Assembly: GCF_024704835.1 (NCBI RefSeq)
Contig: NZ_JAMXBE010000001.1
Span: 1 to 64,000 of the forward strand
Reading direction: 5' to 3'
DNA length: 64,000 nucleotides
Source: Parapedobacter tibetensis
Lineage (GTDB): Bacteria; Bacteroidota; Bacteroidia; Sphingobacteriales; Sphingobacteriaceae
In this document: in pieces, positions 25,856 through 35,178 of the stretch
Numbering within the stretch: the stretch's first letter is position 1
Layout: each line of letters starts with the position of its first letter
The notes under the pieces: generated by a model
Told to the model about the DNA's origin: nothing
Seen by the model: the letters and a program-made list of their open reading frames with translations, nothing else
Database searches by the model: none
Translations under genes and position numbers: made by a program

Positions 25856-26461
25856 ATGAAGAAAATGACAATGGTAGATTGGAAGACGGTGGCAAAAAAC
25901 ATATCCAATGGCGATATTGTTGCATTTCGCCAATGTTTCGATAGTTTACGCCAAGATATCTACAGATATGCCATGGCGTACTTTCGATCCTGCGAACTGG
26001 CCGAAGACACTGTACAAGATGTATTTACCACACTATGGGCCAACAGACAATCTATTGATGTAGACCTGAATCTTAAGGCGTACATTTATCGGATTGCACG
26101 CAATATTATTTTCAACCAACTAAAGCGAGCTACCTATGACCAACGCATGCGCAATATTATTTTCCAGGGCGTATGCGCCGCGGGCAACGAGATAGAGGAA
26201 GGCTATTTCTACGAGGAGCTCAATGGCCTTTACCAAGAAGCCATTGACAAGCTACCGCCTCAACGGCAACTGGTATTCACGATGAGCAGGAACGAGGGGG
26301 TGAGCCATGACGAGATTGCCCAGCGGCTTGCATTATCTAAAAACACGGTCAAAGACCAAATCGTGAAGGCTTCCCGTTTTATCCGCAACTACATCAGCAA
26401 GAGTATGGCCTATATTTCTACCCCGCTATTGCTATTGGTTAACATTTGGCTGGGGCCATAG
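25856..26461 (+). CDS. ECF-type RNA polymerase sigma factor (RpoE-like)
   Basis: 201 residues. Region 2 at about 20-90 (IYRYAMAYFRSCELAEDTVQDVFTTLW and LKAYIYRIARNIIFNQLKR) and region 4 at about 135-190 (LPPQRQLVFTMSRNEGVSHDEIAQRLALSKNTVKDQIVKA). It directs transcription of the divergent FecR-SusC-SusD genes when released by FecR, as established for this arrangement. An unusual feature is the hydrophobic C-terminal tail (AYISTPLLLLVNIWLGP) after region 4, seen in some Bacteroidota family members and perhaps membrane-associating. A second start, ATG at 25865, is equally possible. Confidence 0.92.
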   Translation: MKKMTMVDWKTVAKNISNGDIVAFRQCFDSLRQDIYRYAMAYFRSCELAEDTVQDVFTTLWANRQSIDVDLNLKAYIYRIARNIIFNQLKRATYDQRMRNIIFQGVCAAGNEIEEGYFYEELNGLYQEAIDKLPPQRQLVFTMSRNEGVSHDEIAQRLALSKNTVKDQIVKASRFIRNYISKSMAYISTPLLLLVNIWLGP

Positions 26462-26578
26462 CATCAATTTTGTTCTGGTCACCATGGATAAACATAGGAG
26501 ACCGTTTTTAGGCTACCCATTTTTTATTTAATTGCAGTAAAGAATATTGCTTAACTTAGCATGGCATTTTCGTAAAAA

Positions 26579-26674
26579 ATGAAAAAGCTTGCATGTATTG
26601 TTTTGCTTACGCTGCCGTTCCATTCAGGGGTTTTTTGCCAGGATAAATCAGGGTATGGAGGCACTTTAAAATAA
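26579..26674 (+). CDS. Tiny secreted peptide or remnant signal peptide (31 aa)
   Basis: A well-formed signal peptide (MKKLACIVLLTLPFHSGVFCQ) followed by only ten residues (DKSGYGGTLK) and a stop. A weak promoter precedes it (TTG at 26532, TAACTTAG at 26552-26559, spacer 17). It is either a genuine short secreted peptide or what is left of a secreted protein gene. The rest of 26462-26709 shows nothing else. No homologue recognised. Confidence 0.3.
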   Translation: MKKLACIVLLTLPFHSGVFCQDKSGYGGTLK

Positions 26675-26709
26675 CAAAAAATATACGGACTTTTTGTACG
26701 AAAATCCCC

Positions 26710-29319
26710 TCAATTCTTCAGCAACCGCTGTATCTCATCCAGTTTCATCAACGCTTCTACAGGAGTGAGTGTATTTACATCGAGGTTGTTAAGCATATCC
26801 CGTATTTTGACGAGAATGGGGTCGTCTATGGAAAACATCTGCAACTGGTAGGCTTGCTTTTGGATTTTCTTCATGCTGTCCTTAATCCGCTCGCCACCCG
26901 TGCGTTCTTGTTCCAAGCGTTTGAGGATTTCATTGGCTCGTTGCAGCAATTTTGGGGGCATCCCAGCCAGTTTGGCCACATGGATACCAAAGCTGTGTTC
27001 ACTGCCTCCCGGCACTAATTTACGCAGGAAGATGACCTTATCGCTCACTTCCTTGACCGAAACATTGTAGTTTTTAATCCTCGAAAACGAATTGGTCAAT
27101 TCATTTAATTCGTGGTAGTGGGTAGCAAAGAGGGTTTTTGCTCTTGCCGTGGGATGGTTGTGCAGGAATTCGGCAATTGCCCAAGCGATGGATATCCCAT
27201 CGTAGGTGCTGGTGCCACGTCCGATTTCATCAAGCAGAACAAGGCTCCTTTCGGAGAGGTTATTCATGATACTTGCCGTTTCGTTCATCTCCACCATAAA
27301 CGTCGATTCGCCCGACGACAGGTTATCTGATGCCCCTACACGGGTAAAAATCTTGTCGACCAGCCCAATCTTTGCTTCCTTAGCCGGCACGAAACTGCCC
27401 ATCTGCGCCATGAGCACGATCAGCCCAGTTTGCCGCAACAAGGCGGATTTACCCACCATATTTGGCCCTGTGATGATGATAACTTGCTGCGTTTCATTAT
27501 CCAGAAAAACATCATTGGTGATGTAATCTTCTCCTACCGGCAGGTTTTGCTCAATGACCGGATGGCGACCACCCTTGATGTCGATGGCATTGCCTTGGTT
27601 GATCTCAGGTTTTACATAGTAGTTTTTTTCGGCGATGACCGCAAAGTTCAGGAGCACATCGAGGCGGGCCACTAACTGTGCGTTAAGCTGTATGGGTTTA
27701 ATATATTCGGCGATTGCCGATAGCAATTCGTTATACAGACGAGTTTCCAGAGCCTGTATCTTTTCTTCGGCTCCTAATATTTGTTCCTCGTATTCCTTTA
27801 GTTCTTCGGTAATATAACGTTCAGCATTGACCAAGGTCTGCTTACGTACCCATTCAGGCGGCACCTTGTCTTTATGCGCATTGGTTACTTCAAGATAATA
27901 ACCAAAGACATTATTAAATGCTATTTTTAGCGAGGAGATCCCCGTAGCCTCGGCTTCCCGTTTCTGAATTTCGAGCAGATAGTCCTTGCCCCCATAGGCC
28001 ACCCTCCGGAGCTTATCCAGTTCCTCATTCACTCCATCGGCCATCACCTTCCCTTTATTTATTGATACAGGAGGTTCCGGGTTGAGTTGCATTTCGATAC
28101 GCTCCCGGATGAGTATGCAGGGGTTCAGTTGTTCGGCAATGATTTTTAGTGCTTCCGCATCTGCATCATTCGTTAGTTCTTTCAGCTTTTCAATGGCGTG
28201 CAGCGCACGTTTTAATTGGATGATTTCCCGTGGATTGGCCTTCTGCAGCCCAATTTTGCTGATAAGACGTTCCAAATCACCGACTTGCTTAATTTCGCGC
28301 ACCAAATCATCACGCAAGCCTTTGTGGGTGTATAGATAATCCACCACATCCAGTCGCTCCACAATCGATTTTTCGTCCTTCAAGGGCATCACCATCCAGC
28401 GTTTGAGCAGCCTCGCGCCCATTGGAGATGATGTTTGGTCCAGTACATCAGCAAGCGTCACCGCATGCTCGTTGGCTGAATCTATCAATTCGAAATTCCG
28501 GATTGTAAATCGGTCTAGCCACATGTAGCGGTCTTCCTCAATGCGCGAGATGTTGGAGATATGCTGCAAATTGCGGTGCTCGGTTTCATTGAGGTAATGC
28601 AAGGCTACCCCCGCCGCCACGATACCCAGGGGTAGACGGTCTATACCAAAACCCTTCATCGATTTCACCTCAAAATGCTTGAGCAGTGTTTCCATCGCAT
28701 AATCACCCGTATAGGGCCATTCGTCAAGGGTGTAGGTATAGAAGTTGTCCCCAAATTGCTCTTCAAACGCCTTGTGTTGGCGTTTGCCCATAATAATTTC
28801 CGTTGGTTTAAATCCCTGCAACAGCTTGTCGATATATCCCATACCGCCCTGCGCCACCAAAAATTCACCGGTAGAAATATCGAGGAAAGCGACACCAGCA
28901 AGGTTTTTATCAAAAAAAACAGAGGCAAGGTAGTTATTGGATTTCTGCTGGACGATATTGTCGCCATAGGATACCCCTGGTGTCACCAGTTCGGTCACTC
29001 CACGTTTCACAATGGTCTTAGTGGTTTTTGGGTCTTCCAACTGGTCACATATCGCCACCCGTTGGCCTGCACGAACCAACTTAGGGAGATATGTTTCAAG
29101 GGAGTGGTGTGGAAAACCGGCCAGTGCCGTTTCCGACTCGCTGCCATTGCCCCGCTTCGTTAGCACGATGCCCAGAATACCGGCAGCTTTCACCGCATCT
29201 TCTCCGAATGTCTCATAAAAATCCCCTACGCGGAATAATAGCAAAGCACCTGGATACTTCACCTTGATGCTGTTGTATTGTTGCATCAGTGGGGTTTCTT
29301 TCTTTGCTGACTTTGCCAA
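26710..29319 (-). CDS. mutS: DNA mismatch repair protein MutS
   Basis: 869 residues, the normal MutS1 length. The N-terminal mismatch-reading motif is present ([13 protein letters not shown], Phe-x-Glu at about 30-32). Connector, core and clamp domains follow, then the ATPase: [13 protein letters not shown] (Walker A, with Val-Gly instead of the textbook Gly-Gly and Ala for Ser/Thr, usual in this phylum), [25 protein letters not shown] (Walker B), FATHYHEL. The C-terminus has the helix-turn-helix and a short tail ending EIQRLLKN. It binds mispaired bases and recruits MutL, which is not in the window. It is transcribed on its own, downstream of the molybdenum hydroxylase operon. Confidence 0.97.
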   Translation of the reverse strand: MAKSAKKETPLMQQYNSIKVKYPGALLLFRVGDFYETFGEDAVKAAGILGIVLTKRGNGSESETALAGFPHHSLETYLPKLVRAGQRVAICDQLEDPKTTKTIVKRGVTELVTPGVSYGDNIVQQKSNNYLASVFFDKNLAGVAFLDISTGEFLVAQGGMGYIDKLLQGFKPTEIIMGKRQHKAFEEQFGDNFYTYTLDEWPYTGDYAMETLLKHFEVKSMKGFGIDRLPLGIVAAGVALHYLNETEHRNLQHISNISRIEEDRYMWLDRFTIRNFELIDSANEHAVTLADVLDQTSSPMGARLLKRWMVMPLKDEKSIVERLDVVDYLYTHKGLRDDLVREIKQVGDLERLISKIGLQKANPREIIQLKRALHAIEKLKELTNDADAEALKIIAEQLNPCILIRERIEMQLNPEPPVSINKGKVMADGVNEELDKLRRVAYGGKDYLLEIQKREAEATGISSLKIAFNNVFGYYLEVTNAHKDKVPPEWVRKQTLVNAERYITEELKEYEEQILGAEEKIQALETRLYNELLSAIAEYIKPIQLNAQLVARLDVLLNFAVIAEKNYYVKPEINQGNAIDIKGGRHPVIEQNLPVGEDYITNDVFLDNETQQVIIITGPNMVGKSALLRQTGLIVLMAQMGSFVPAKEAKIGLVDKIFTRVGASDNLSSGESTFMVEMNETASIMNNLSERSLVLLDEIGRGTSTYDGISIAWAIAEFLHNHPTARAKTLFATHYHELNELTNSFSRIKNYNVSVKEVSDKVIFLRKLVPGGSEHSFGIHVAKLAGMPPKLLQRANEILKRLEQERTGGERIKDSMKKIQKQAYQLQMFSIDDPILVKIRDMLNNLDVNTLTPVEALMKLDEIQRLLKN

Positions 29320-29449
29320 TGTGGATTATCGTTTATTTTGCGTGGCCGTAAAAATAGGATAATTGGAGGGATTTGGCAAGCCCCGGAGCCACTTCGCGGC
29401 GCCGCGACTTGGCGAGAATGTCCTGCATCCTTTCAAAGGACTCCTCAAA
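29320..29449 (-). other. Gap between mutS and the XdhC-MocA gene, with an in-frame tail
   Basis: 130 bp with a GC-rich palindrome CGCGGCGCCGCG near 29398. In the same frame as the upstream gene, directly after its stop, the minus strand reads on for about 36 codons (FEESFERMQDILAKSRRR, then EVAPGLAKSLQLSY) to a second stop. It has protein-like character but no proof of expression; it may be the lost C-terminus of the upstream protein or chance. Confidence 0.25.
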
Positions 29450-31213
29450 TCAGGGCGCTGTGTATTTAGGGATATCCAGTTCCATGGTCTGATGATAGGC
29501 TTCCTTGGTATCAATGTCAACCGCGCCCAAAGGAAATGGAACAACGGCTACCTCATCCCCCATCTGTTCAATCACCTGTTTAGCTCCGATGTCGCCACGT
29601 AACTCCAACAATTGTGAAAAGACGGATTGGTGGAAGAGGGCAGGAACGCCTTTTCTACCGGCGTAATAACTAGCGGTTATACTTGCTCCTGTGGATTGTT
29701 GTTTATTGATCAGTGCGATAAGGTGGGCCGTATCTACATAAGGCTGGTCGCAGAGCATGACCAGGATATTTTCTATTTTTGGATACTTCCCTGTTAGGTA
29801 TTGAATGCCTTTTCGGATTGAGGAGGCCATCCCTTCTTGGTAATCTTCGTTCTGTATGCAATCAACGTTCGTACCGTCTAGCTCTTTCATCAATACTTCC
29901 GCCTGCGCTCCCAAGACCACCACCGTGGCTGCTGTCCCTACCATGGCTGCTGCCTTTACAGCGTGCTGCAGCAGGGTATTGCCCTTGTAAACCAGCTGCT
30001 GCTTGGGTTTACCCAATCTCTTTGACTGGCCTGCTGCCAATATAAGGATGCCATACGCTTGCAGCGAAGGGACAATCTTGGTTTGTCGTTGATGGATGCC
30101 CCCGGTTTGGTCACGTAAATGTTCCCCTTTTTTTCCTGCAAAAACGGCTTTTATCTCGGCAATGATGGAAAGGGCAATCTCTTCGGGTGTTTCGGCTCCG
30201 ATGGCTAAGCCGGTAGGGCCATACAGCTTCAATTGTTGCGCCTCTGCGATAATAAGGCCGTCGTCGGTTAGTTCCCGAAACATCTGATCCCGTTTCCTTT
30301 TGGGCCCTAACATACCAATATAGCTGGCCGGGCTATTGATAACCTGTGATAGGATCGCCTTATCGTAATCGTAATTATGGGACATCAATACAACGGCTGT
30401 CCGTTCATCAATAGCAACCTGTCGTAGCCCATGAAGGGGATCTGAAACGATGACTTGGCAATTTGGAAATCGTACCTGGTTGGCATAGCTGGGCCTACCG
30501 TCAACCAGTGTAAGGTCCCATCCCAATAGTTCTGCCAGCTGCGCCAAAGGAAGCACATCGTTGCCCGCTCCCGCGATGACTAATGACAAGGCGGGTTCCA
30601 TATATTCGATAAATGCGGTGATGGTGCTCCCCTCTTGCCCTCCTGATGGATATTGCACAAAAGCCGATCCCTTTCCAGCTAAAATCCGCCGGATATCGGG
30701 GTCTATTTGCTGATAAGGTATCGGAAGGTGGGTGTCTGCTGTGATGACGCCATCTGCATTTACCAATATTTTGGTGCCTTGTTCCGCATGCTTTTTATCA
30801 TCCAGCGCAAAATAGGTGACTAATACCGAAGGTTGCCTTTTTTCCAGGGTTCTTTGCAATAAGGAAATGGCGGTCGTTTCGTTTCTGGATGAAATGGGTT
30901 CAATCAGTATACGGATGATGCCATTGCAGCCCAACCCGATTCCTAGGACGGGGTCATCTTCATCGCTGGTATCATAGGTCACTAACAGTGGTTTTTCTTC
31001 CATCATGACACGCATGGCCTTGCGCAGGGTGTCGCCTTCCAAACAACCACCACTGATGGCTCCCGTGAGTGTTCCATCTTCCATGATCAGCATGCGCGCA
31101 CCAGGTCCCCGGTAGGAAGATCCTTCTATGTGTACCACCGTAGCCAGCGCCGCCTTTTTCTGCTGATCCCGGGCTGCTTCAAATGCATGGATTATTTGCC
31201 TGATCTCTTTCAT
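29450..31213 (-). CDS. XdhC-MocA fusion: molybdenum cofactor insertion chaperone plus Mo-cofactor cytidylyltransferase
   Basis: 587 residues in one frame. Part 1 (about 1-85) is the XdhC/CoxI N-domain (GSSYRGPGARMLI, GAISGGCLEGD). A Rossmann XdhC C-domain follows (about 195-335: LVIAGAGNDVLPLAQLAELLGWD, LMSHNYDYDKAIL, YIGMLGPKRKRDQM, LYGPTGLAIGAETPEEIALSI). Part 2 (about 385-580) is a MobA-like nucleotidyltransferase of the MocA type (ILAAGQSKRLGKPKQQLVYKG, QNEDYQEGMASSIRKGI, MLCDQPYVD, GRKGVPALFHQSVF). XdhC holds and protects the cofactor for sulfuration and insertion; MocA adds CMP to make the cytosine dinucleotide form. Fusing both joins two consecutive steps. Its start overlaps the desulfurase stop by 1 bp (TAATG). 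Confidence 0.88.
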   Translation of the reverse strand: MKEIRQIIHAFEAARDQQKKAALATVVHIEGSSYRGPGARMLIMEDGTLTGAISGGCLEGDTLRKAMRVMMEEKPLLVTYDTSDEDDPVLGIGLGCNGIIRILIEPISSRNETTAISLLQRTLEKRQPSVLVTYFALDDKKHAEQGTKILVNADGVITADTHLPIPYQQIDPDIRRILAGKGSAFVQYPSGGQEGSTITAFIEYMEPALSLVIAGAGNDVLPLAQLAELLGWDLTLVDGRPSYANQVRFPNCQVIVSDPLHGLRQVAIDERTAVVLMSHNYDYDKAILSQVINSPASYIGMLGPKRKRDQMFRELTDDGLIIAEAQQLKLYGPTGLAIGAETPEEIALSIIAEIKAVFAGKKGEHLRDQTGGIHQRQTKIVPSLQAYGILILAAGQSKRLGKPKQQLVYKGNTLLQHAVKAAAMVGTAATVVVLGAQAEVLMKELDGTNVDCIQNEDYQEGMASSIRKGIQYLTGKYPKIENILVMLCDQPYVDTAHLIALINKQQSTGASITASYYAGRKGVPALFHQSVFSQLLELRGDIGAKQVIEQMGDEVAVVPFPLGAVDIDTKEAYHQTMELDIPKYTAP

Positions 31214-32370
31214 TATAGGGCCGATTCAGTTACCGGTATGGCTTGGATGAGCTTGTCTATGGCATAGCTCATATCTTCCTGACGGGTAAATCGCCCTAGG
31301 CTGATCCGGATAGCATGATGCGCATTGGCATCACTCAGTCCCATCGCTTTCAATACATGCGAAGGCTCCTGTACCAAGCCTGAACAGGCGCTTCCCCTGC
31401 TTAAGGCCAAGTGCCGAGATAAGGATAATAACAGTTGCTCTGCATTTATTTGCGGAATTAGGAGATTGCTGACATGCGGCAACCTTTCCCCTCCACCATT
31501 TATGGAAGTGCCCGGGATTTTCCGGAGCAATGTCTGCTCCATCTGGTCCCGCAATTGCTGTAGGCCGTGAGCCTCATCGGCCATTTCTTTTCTACATAAT
31601 TCAGCCGCTTTTCCGAAACCCACAATTCCCGGAGTGTTCAGGGTGCCACTTCGCTTTCCCCGTTCGTGATTTCCACCATGTTGCTGTGCCAAGATGTTCA
31701 CTTTGGGATTGTTGTTGCGAATAAATAAGGCTCCTACCCCCTTTGGCCCATAGAGTTTATGCGCTGAAAACGGCATAAGATCGATAGCATCATCGACAAC
31801 ATGCACAGGTATTTTCCCTACAGCCTGGGTAGCATCGCTCATCAAATAAACGCCGTATTTCCGAGCAATAGCTCCGATTGCCCGGATGGGATGGACAACA
31901 CCTGTTTCGTTATTGGCATACATCAGGGCTATGCAAATGGTCTTTTCAGCGATAGCTTCTTCCAGGGCTTGGAGGGAAAGCATGCCCTGTGCATCTACAT
32001 CCAGGTAACTCACCTCAAACCCTTTCGTTTCCAGATAGGCACAGGTATCCAGTACGGCCCTATGCTCCGTCTTGCAAGTAATGATGTGGTTGCCTTGCGC
32101 CATCCTTGCTTCTGCCACGCCTTTTAATGCCAAATTAATGGATTCTGTAGCTCCTGAGGTAAAGATGACCTGGTTTGGGGTTGCCCCAATTAATTGGGCA
32201 ACTTGCTCCCGTGCTTCGGCTACTGCTTCTTTTGCCTGCCACCCATAGCTGTGGTCTGCACTTGTCGCGTTCCCAAAATAACGGGTAAAATAGGGTAGCA
32301 TGCTGTCCAATACCCGTGGGTCACACGGGGTTGTTGCATTATAATCCAGGTATATGGGTTCATTGGTCAT
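31213..32370 (-). CDS. Cysteine desulfurase (NifS/IscS fold), probably for Mo-cofactor sulfuration
   Basis: 385 residues, aminotransferase class V. YLDYNATTPCDPRVL start, NETGVVHPIRAIG, the PLP-lysine motif SAHKLYGPKGVGALF, GTLNTPGIVGFGKAAEL, and the catalytic-Cys loop SRGSACSGLVQEPSHVL. The chemistry is L-cysteine to L-alanine plus an enzyme-bound persulfide. IscS-type enzymes feed many pathways, but here the gene is locked between the hydroxylase subunit and XdhC-MocA genes (4-bp and 1-bp overlaps). This matches Rhodobacter NifS4, which delivers the terminal sulfido ligand to XdhC-bound cofactor, so that role is inferred. Confidence 0.9.
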   Translation of the reverse strand: MTNEPIYLDYNATTPCDPRVLDSMLPYFTRYFGNATSADHSYGWQAKEAVAEAREQVAQLIGATPNQVIFTSGATESINLALKGVAEARMAQGNHIITCKTEHRAVLDTCAYLETKGFEVSYLDVDAQGMLSLQALEEAIAEKTICIALMYANNETGVVHPIRAIGAIARKYGVYLMSDATQAVGKIPVHVVDDAIDLMPFSAHKLYGPKGVGALFIRNNNPKVNILAQQHGGNHERGKRSGTLNTPGIVGFGKAAELCRKEMADEAHGLQQLRDQMEQTLLRKIPGTSINGGGERLPHVSNLLIPQINAEQLLLSLSRHLALSRGSACSGLVQEPSHVLKAMGLSDANAHHAIRISLGRFTRQEDMSYAIDKLIQAIPVTESAL

Positions 32371-34502
32371 GCAAAAATCCCGCTTTTAATAAAAGGTTGT
32401 GCCCGCAGACGTACACCTGTTGCGGCAAATGCGGCATTGGCCACAGCGGGGCCCGCCGGTGGCAGTCCAGGTTCTCCCAATCCTGTGGGATTGATATCAC
32501 TTTCGATAAACTGGATTTCGATCTCCGGTACCTCGCGCATCTGGATCATATGGTAGGTATTAAAATTGACCTGGTCTGGCTTGCCCTTGGTCAGCGTCAG
32601 TTCAGGATACATGGCATGGCCGATACCATCGATGATGCCACCCTCGACTACATTTTCTGCACCGCTTTTGTTAACCACGATGCCACAATCAACCGCGCAA
32701 TAGATTTTCTTTATTTTAAGCTTACCATCATCCTGCTTGACCAACTCAGCAACCTGTGCTACGTACGAATTGAAAGAATACTGTGCAGCAATACCTTGGT
32801 ACACATTCGCCCCTTTGGATGTCCCCCATCCCGCCATTTCAGCAACCTTTTTTATGACCCCCGCAAAACGATCGGGGTCATATTCCACCTTACCTATGGG
32901 ATGCTGTTTGGCCTGCTCAAGCACTTCCAGCCTAAAGGCAACGGGATCTTTCGCTATGGCATGGGCGATTTCATCAATAAAGGATTGTTCAGAGAAAGCA
33001 ATGAAATTATGGATAGGCCCCCTCCAAGGGGCAGTGGTCACCGGCGATTTATATTCATGGGCATTTACCTGTAAATTAGGTACCGCACCAGCAGGAAAAC
33101 TACCAGCTCGGGCCGAGTTTCCGGTGACACCCACGGAGTGATGTTGCCAAGCGATCAACTTATTGTCGGTGTCTACCGCGGCCTTGTATTGATACGTACA
33201 CATCGGTCGGTAATACCCGCCCCCCATGTCGTCTTCCCGTGACCAAATTAGGTTCACCGGCACCCCGGCCGCGTTTGAAACCAACACGGCTTCTTCGACG
33301 AAATCGGACATGAGCCGACGGCCGAATCCCCCGCCCATGCGGGTCATCATGACAGTAACCTTGCCTTCGGGCATATCCAACAGCTTGGCTACTCTGGTAC
33401 GGGTTCCTTCTGGTGTTTGAATGGGGCCGTAAAGCTCTGCGCCGTCTGGCCTCACATGCGCAAAGAAATTCATGGGTTCCATGGTATTGTGGGCCAAGAA
33501 AGGGGCTTCATACATTGCTTCAAAAACCTTCGCACCCCCAGAGAAGGCCCGTTGGACATCTCCATCCTTGCGCTGCGGGGTTTCGGTTGGACGCCGACTC
33601 AGCACCTCCTTAAAATTCCGTTGGTAGTCGGCTGTGCTTTCCATAGATTCGCCATCTTCCCATTCGGCCTGTATTTTTTTAGCGCCTTGCATTACTTCCC
33701 AAGTAGATCTGCCCAATACAGCGATTTTATTGTCTATACGGATTACCTGTTCGACACCTGGTTGCTTTTTCGCTTCCGCGTCGTCAAAAGACTTCAATGT
33801 CTGACCAAAAGCCGGGGGGCGAACTAACGTGGCATAACGCATTCCTTCCCGCTTGGTGTCAATGCCATATTTATATTGACCGGTAACGATGGCCCTGTTA
33901 TCCACATTCGGAATCCGTTTACCAATGATGGCAAATGATTGGATCGGCTTGATGTTTACATCGGTCGGAACTTCCATGGTAGCCGCTTTTTCGACCAGCT
34001 GCCCATATCCTATTTTTTTACCCGTTGCTTTATGCACGACCATGCCCCTCTCCGTATAGCAGGTATTTGGGGATACTGACCACTCAGCCGCAGCGGCATT
34101 AATCAATAGTTGACGAGCCGTGGCTCCCGCTTCACGAAACGATTCCCAGCTTTCCCGGACCGAGCCACTTCCGCCGGCAACTTGCCTTTTATATTTTTCA
34201 GTGTCCAGCCCTGCTTGCTCCACCTTCACGTCCTTCCAATCCACATCGAGCTCTTCAGCCACCAGCATGGGCAGGGAGGTTTTGACCCCTTGGCCGATTT
34301 CCGGATTGGGATTCATGAGCGTAACCATCCCATTGGTGTCGATTTTAACAAACGCATTTAAGTCATGTATAACCCCATCGCCGCGCTCCGGACTGCATGA
34401 TGAAAGGACATTAAACCCCAATACCAAACCTCCTCCGGTGAAGGCGCTTATCTTGATAAAATCCCTTCTATTTAATTTAGTTATTTGCTCGTTCATCCTC
34501 AT
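32367..34502 (-). CDS. Molybdopterin-binding large subunit, xanthine dehydrogenase/aldehyde oxidase family (IorB-like), copy 1
   Basis: 711 residues. A Tat-type signal (NRRDFIKISAFTGGGLVLG) is followed by LSSC, so it may be an exported lipoprotein-like enzyme. Two tandem family domains: PEIGQGVKTSLPMLVAEELDVDW, a central MTRMGGGFGRRLMSDFVEEA, and the C-terminal catalytic loop NPTGLGEPGLPPAGPAVANA with the conserved Glu of GLGE. These enzymes hydroxylate aldehydes or N-heterocycles using a Mo=S centre. The small 2Fe-2S subunit is the adjacent 34556-35011 gene. There is no FAD subunit, as in isoquinoline 1-oxidoreductase types, so electrons probably leave through a cytochrome. The substrate is unknown. 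Confidence 0.87.
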   Translation of the reverse strand: MRMNEQITKLNRRDFIKISAFTGGGLVLGFNVLSSCSPERGDGVIHDLNAFVKIDTNGMVTLMNPNPEIGQGVKTSLPMLVAEELDVDWKDVKVEQAGLDTEKYKRQVAGGSGSVRESWESFREAGATARQLLINAAAAEWSVSPNTCYTERGMVVHKATGKKIGYGQLVEKAATMEVPTDVNIKPIQSFAIIGKRIPNVDNRAIVTGQYKYGIDTKREGMRYATLVRPPAFGQTLKSFDDAEAKKQPGVEQVIRIDNKIAVLGRSTWEVMQGAKKIQAEWEDGESMESTADYQRNFKEVLSRRPTETPQRKDGDVQRAFSGGAKVFEAMYEAPFLAHNTMEPMNFFAHVRPDGAELYGPIQTPEGTRTRVAKLLDMPEGKVTVMMTRMGGGFGRRLMSDFVEEAVLVSNAAGVPVNLIWSREDDMGGGYYRPMCTYQYKAAVDTDNKLIAWQHHSVGVTGNSARAGSFPAGAVPNLQVNAHEYKSPVTTAPWRGPIHNFIAFSEQSFIDEIAHAIAKDPVAFRLEVLEQAKQHPIGKVEYDPDRFAGVIKKVAEMAGWGTSKGANVYQGIAAQYSFNSYVAQVAELVKQDDGKLKIKKIYCAVDCGIVVNKSGAENVVEGGIIDGIGHAMYPELTLTKGKPDQVNFNTYHMIQMREVPEIEIQFIESDINPTGLGEPGLPPAGPAVANAAFAATGVRLRAQPFIKSGIFA

Positions 34503-34555
34503 TTGTTTTAAATGATCAGTTAGTTCCTTTTCGGTGAAGAATAGAATTTCTTATT

Positions 34556-35011
34556 TTATCCGTTTTCCGAAGCCAATTTTATAGCCTTTTTAATGCGATT
34601 GTAAGTGCCACATCGACAAATATTGGTCATCGATTCATTGATGTCTTCGTCCGTAGGTTTGGAATTACTTTTCAGCAACGCTACTGCGGCCATGATTTGC
34701 CCACTTTGGCAATATCCGCATTGGGGAACATCAATTTCCTCCCAGGCCCTTTGCACAGGATGTTCACCGTCTTTGGATATTCCCTCAATGGTGGTTATCT
34801 GTTGGTCCCTTACACTTTCTACCGGGATCGTGCACGACCGGACAGCGGCATCACCTACATGTACGGTACAAGCTCCGCACTGCGCAATGCCACATCCGTA
34901 TTTGGTTCCGGTAAGGCCTATGAAGTCCCTAATCACCCAAAGTAAAGGCATCTGCGGATCGGCATCCACCTCATATTTTTTCTTGTTGACTGTGAGATTA
35001 ATTGTTGCCAT
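34556..35011 (-). CDS. 2Fe-2S small subunit of molybdenum hydroxylase, copy 1
   Basis: 151 residues in two parts. The N-terminal plant-type ferredoxin domain has the ligands of YGCGIAQCGACTVHVG and a fourth Cys in VRSCTIPV. The helical domain holds the second cluster in CGYCQSGQIMAAVALL and NICRCGTYNRIKKAI. It carries electrons away from the Mo site. No FAD domain and no signal peptide; export would be together with the Tat-signalled large subunit. It lies 53 bp upstream of that subunit. Immediately upstream is a MITE that begins 15 bp before the start codon. Confidence 0.92.
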   Translation of the reverse strand: MATINLTVNKKKYEVDADPQMPLLWVIRDFIGLTGTKYGCGIAQCGACTVHVGDAAVRSCTIPVESVRDQQITTIEGISKDGEHPVQRAWEEIDVPQCGYCQSGQIMAAVALLKSNSKPTDEDINESMTNICRCGTYNRIKKAIKLASENG

Positions 35012-35025
35012 AGTTGTAGTTAGTT

Positions 35026-35177
35026 AGTGTCTATCTATAATATTGAAAGATGGAACACGGATAACACCGATCAAGCGGATAATCGCCGATTTTTGATCAT
35101 CATCTGTGTAAATCCGCGTCATCTGCGTTCTATTTTTTAGTTTATCTATCCAAGACACCGACTTTATGGACAGACTC
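35026..35177. mobile_element. MITE-like element, copy 1 (about 152 bp) with 7-bp target duplication
   Basis: Ends GTCTATC (near 35029) and GACAGAC (35169-35175) form short inverted repeats. The interior folds on itself: GAACACGGATAACACCGAT at the left pairs with ATCCGCGTCATCTGCGTTC at the right (14 of 19). GTTAGTT occurs on both flanks (35019-35025 and 35178-35184). The right copy of the flank contains the stop codon of the neighbouring hydroxylase subunit, so the element landed exactly at the end of that gene. A closely similar second copy is at 56731-56890. It has no coding capacity. Confidence 0.7.
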
Positions 35178-35178
35178 G

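Noticed and set aside
29326-29544. Small minus-strand ORF between mutS and XdhC-MocA
   Set aside because: It overlaps the end of XdhC-MocA in another frame and has no signal, domain or good start.
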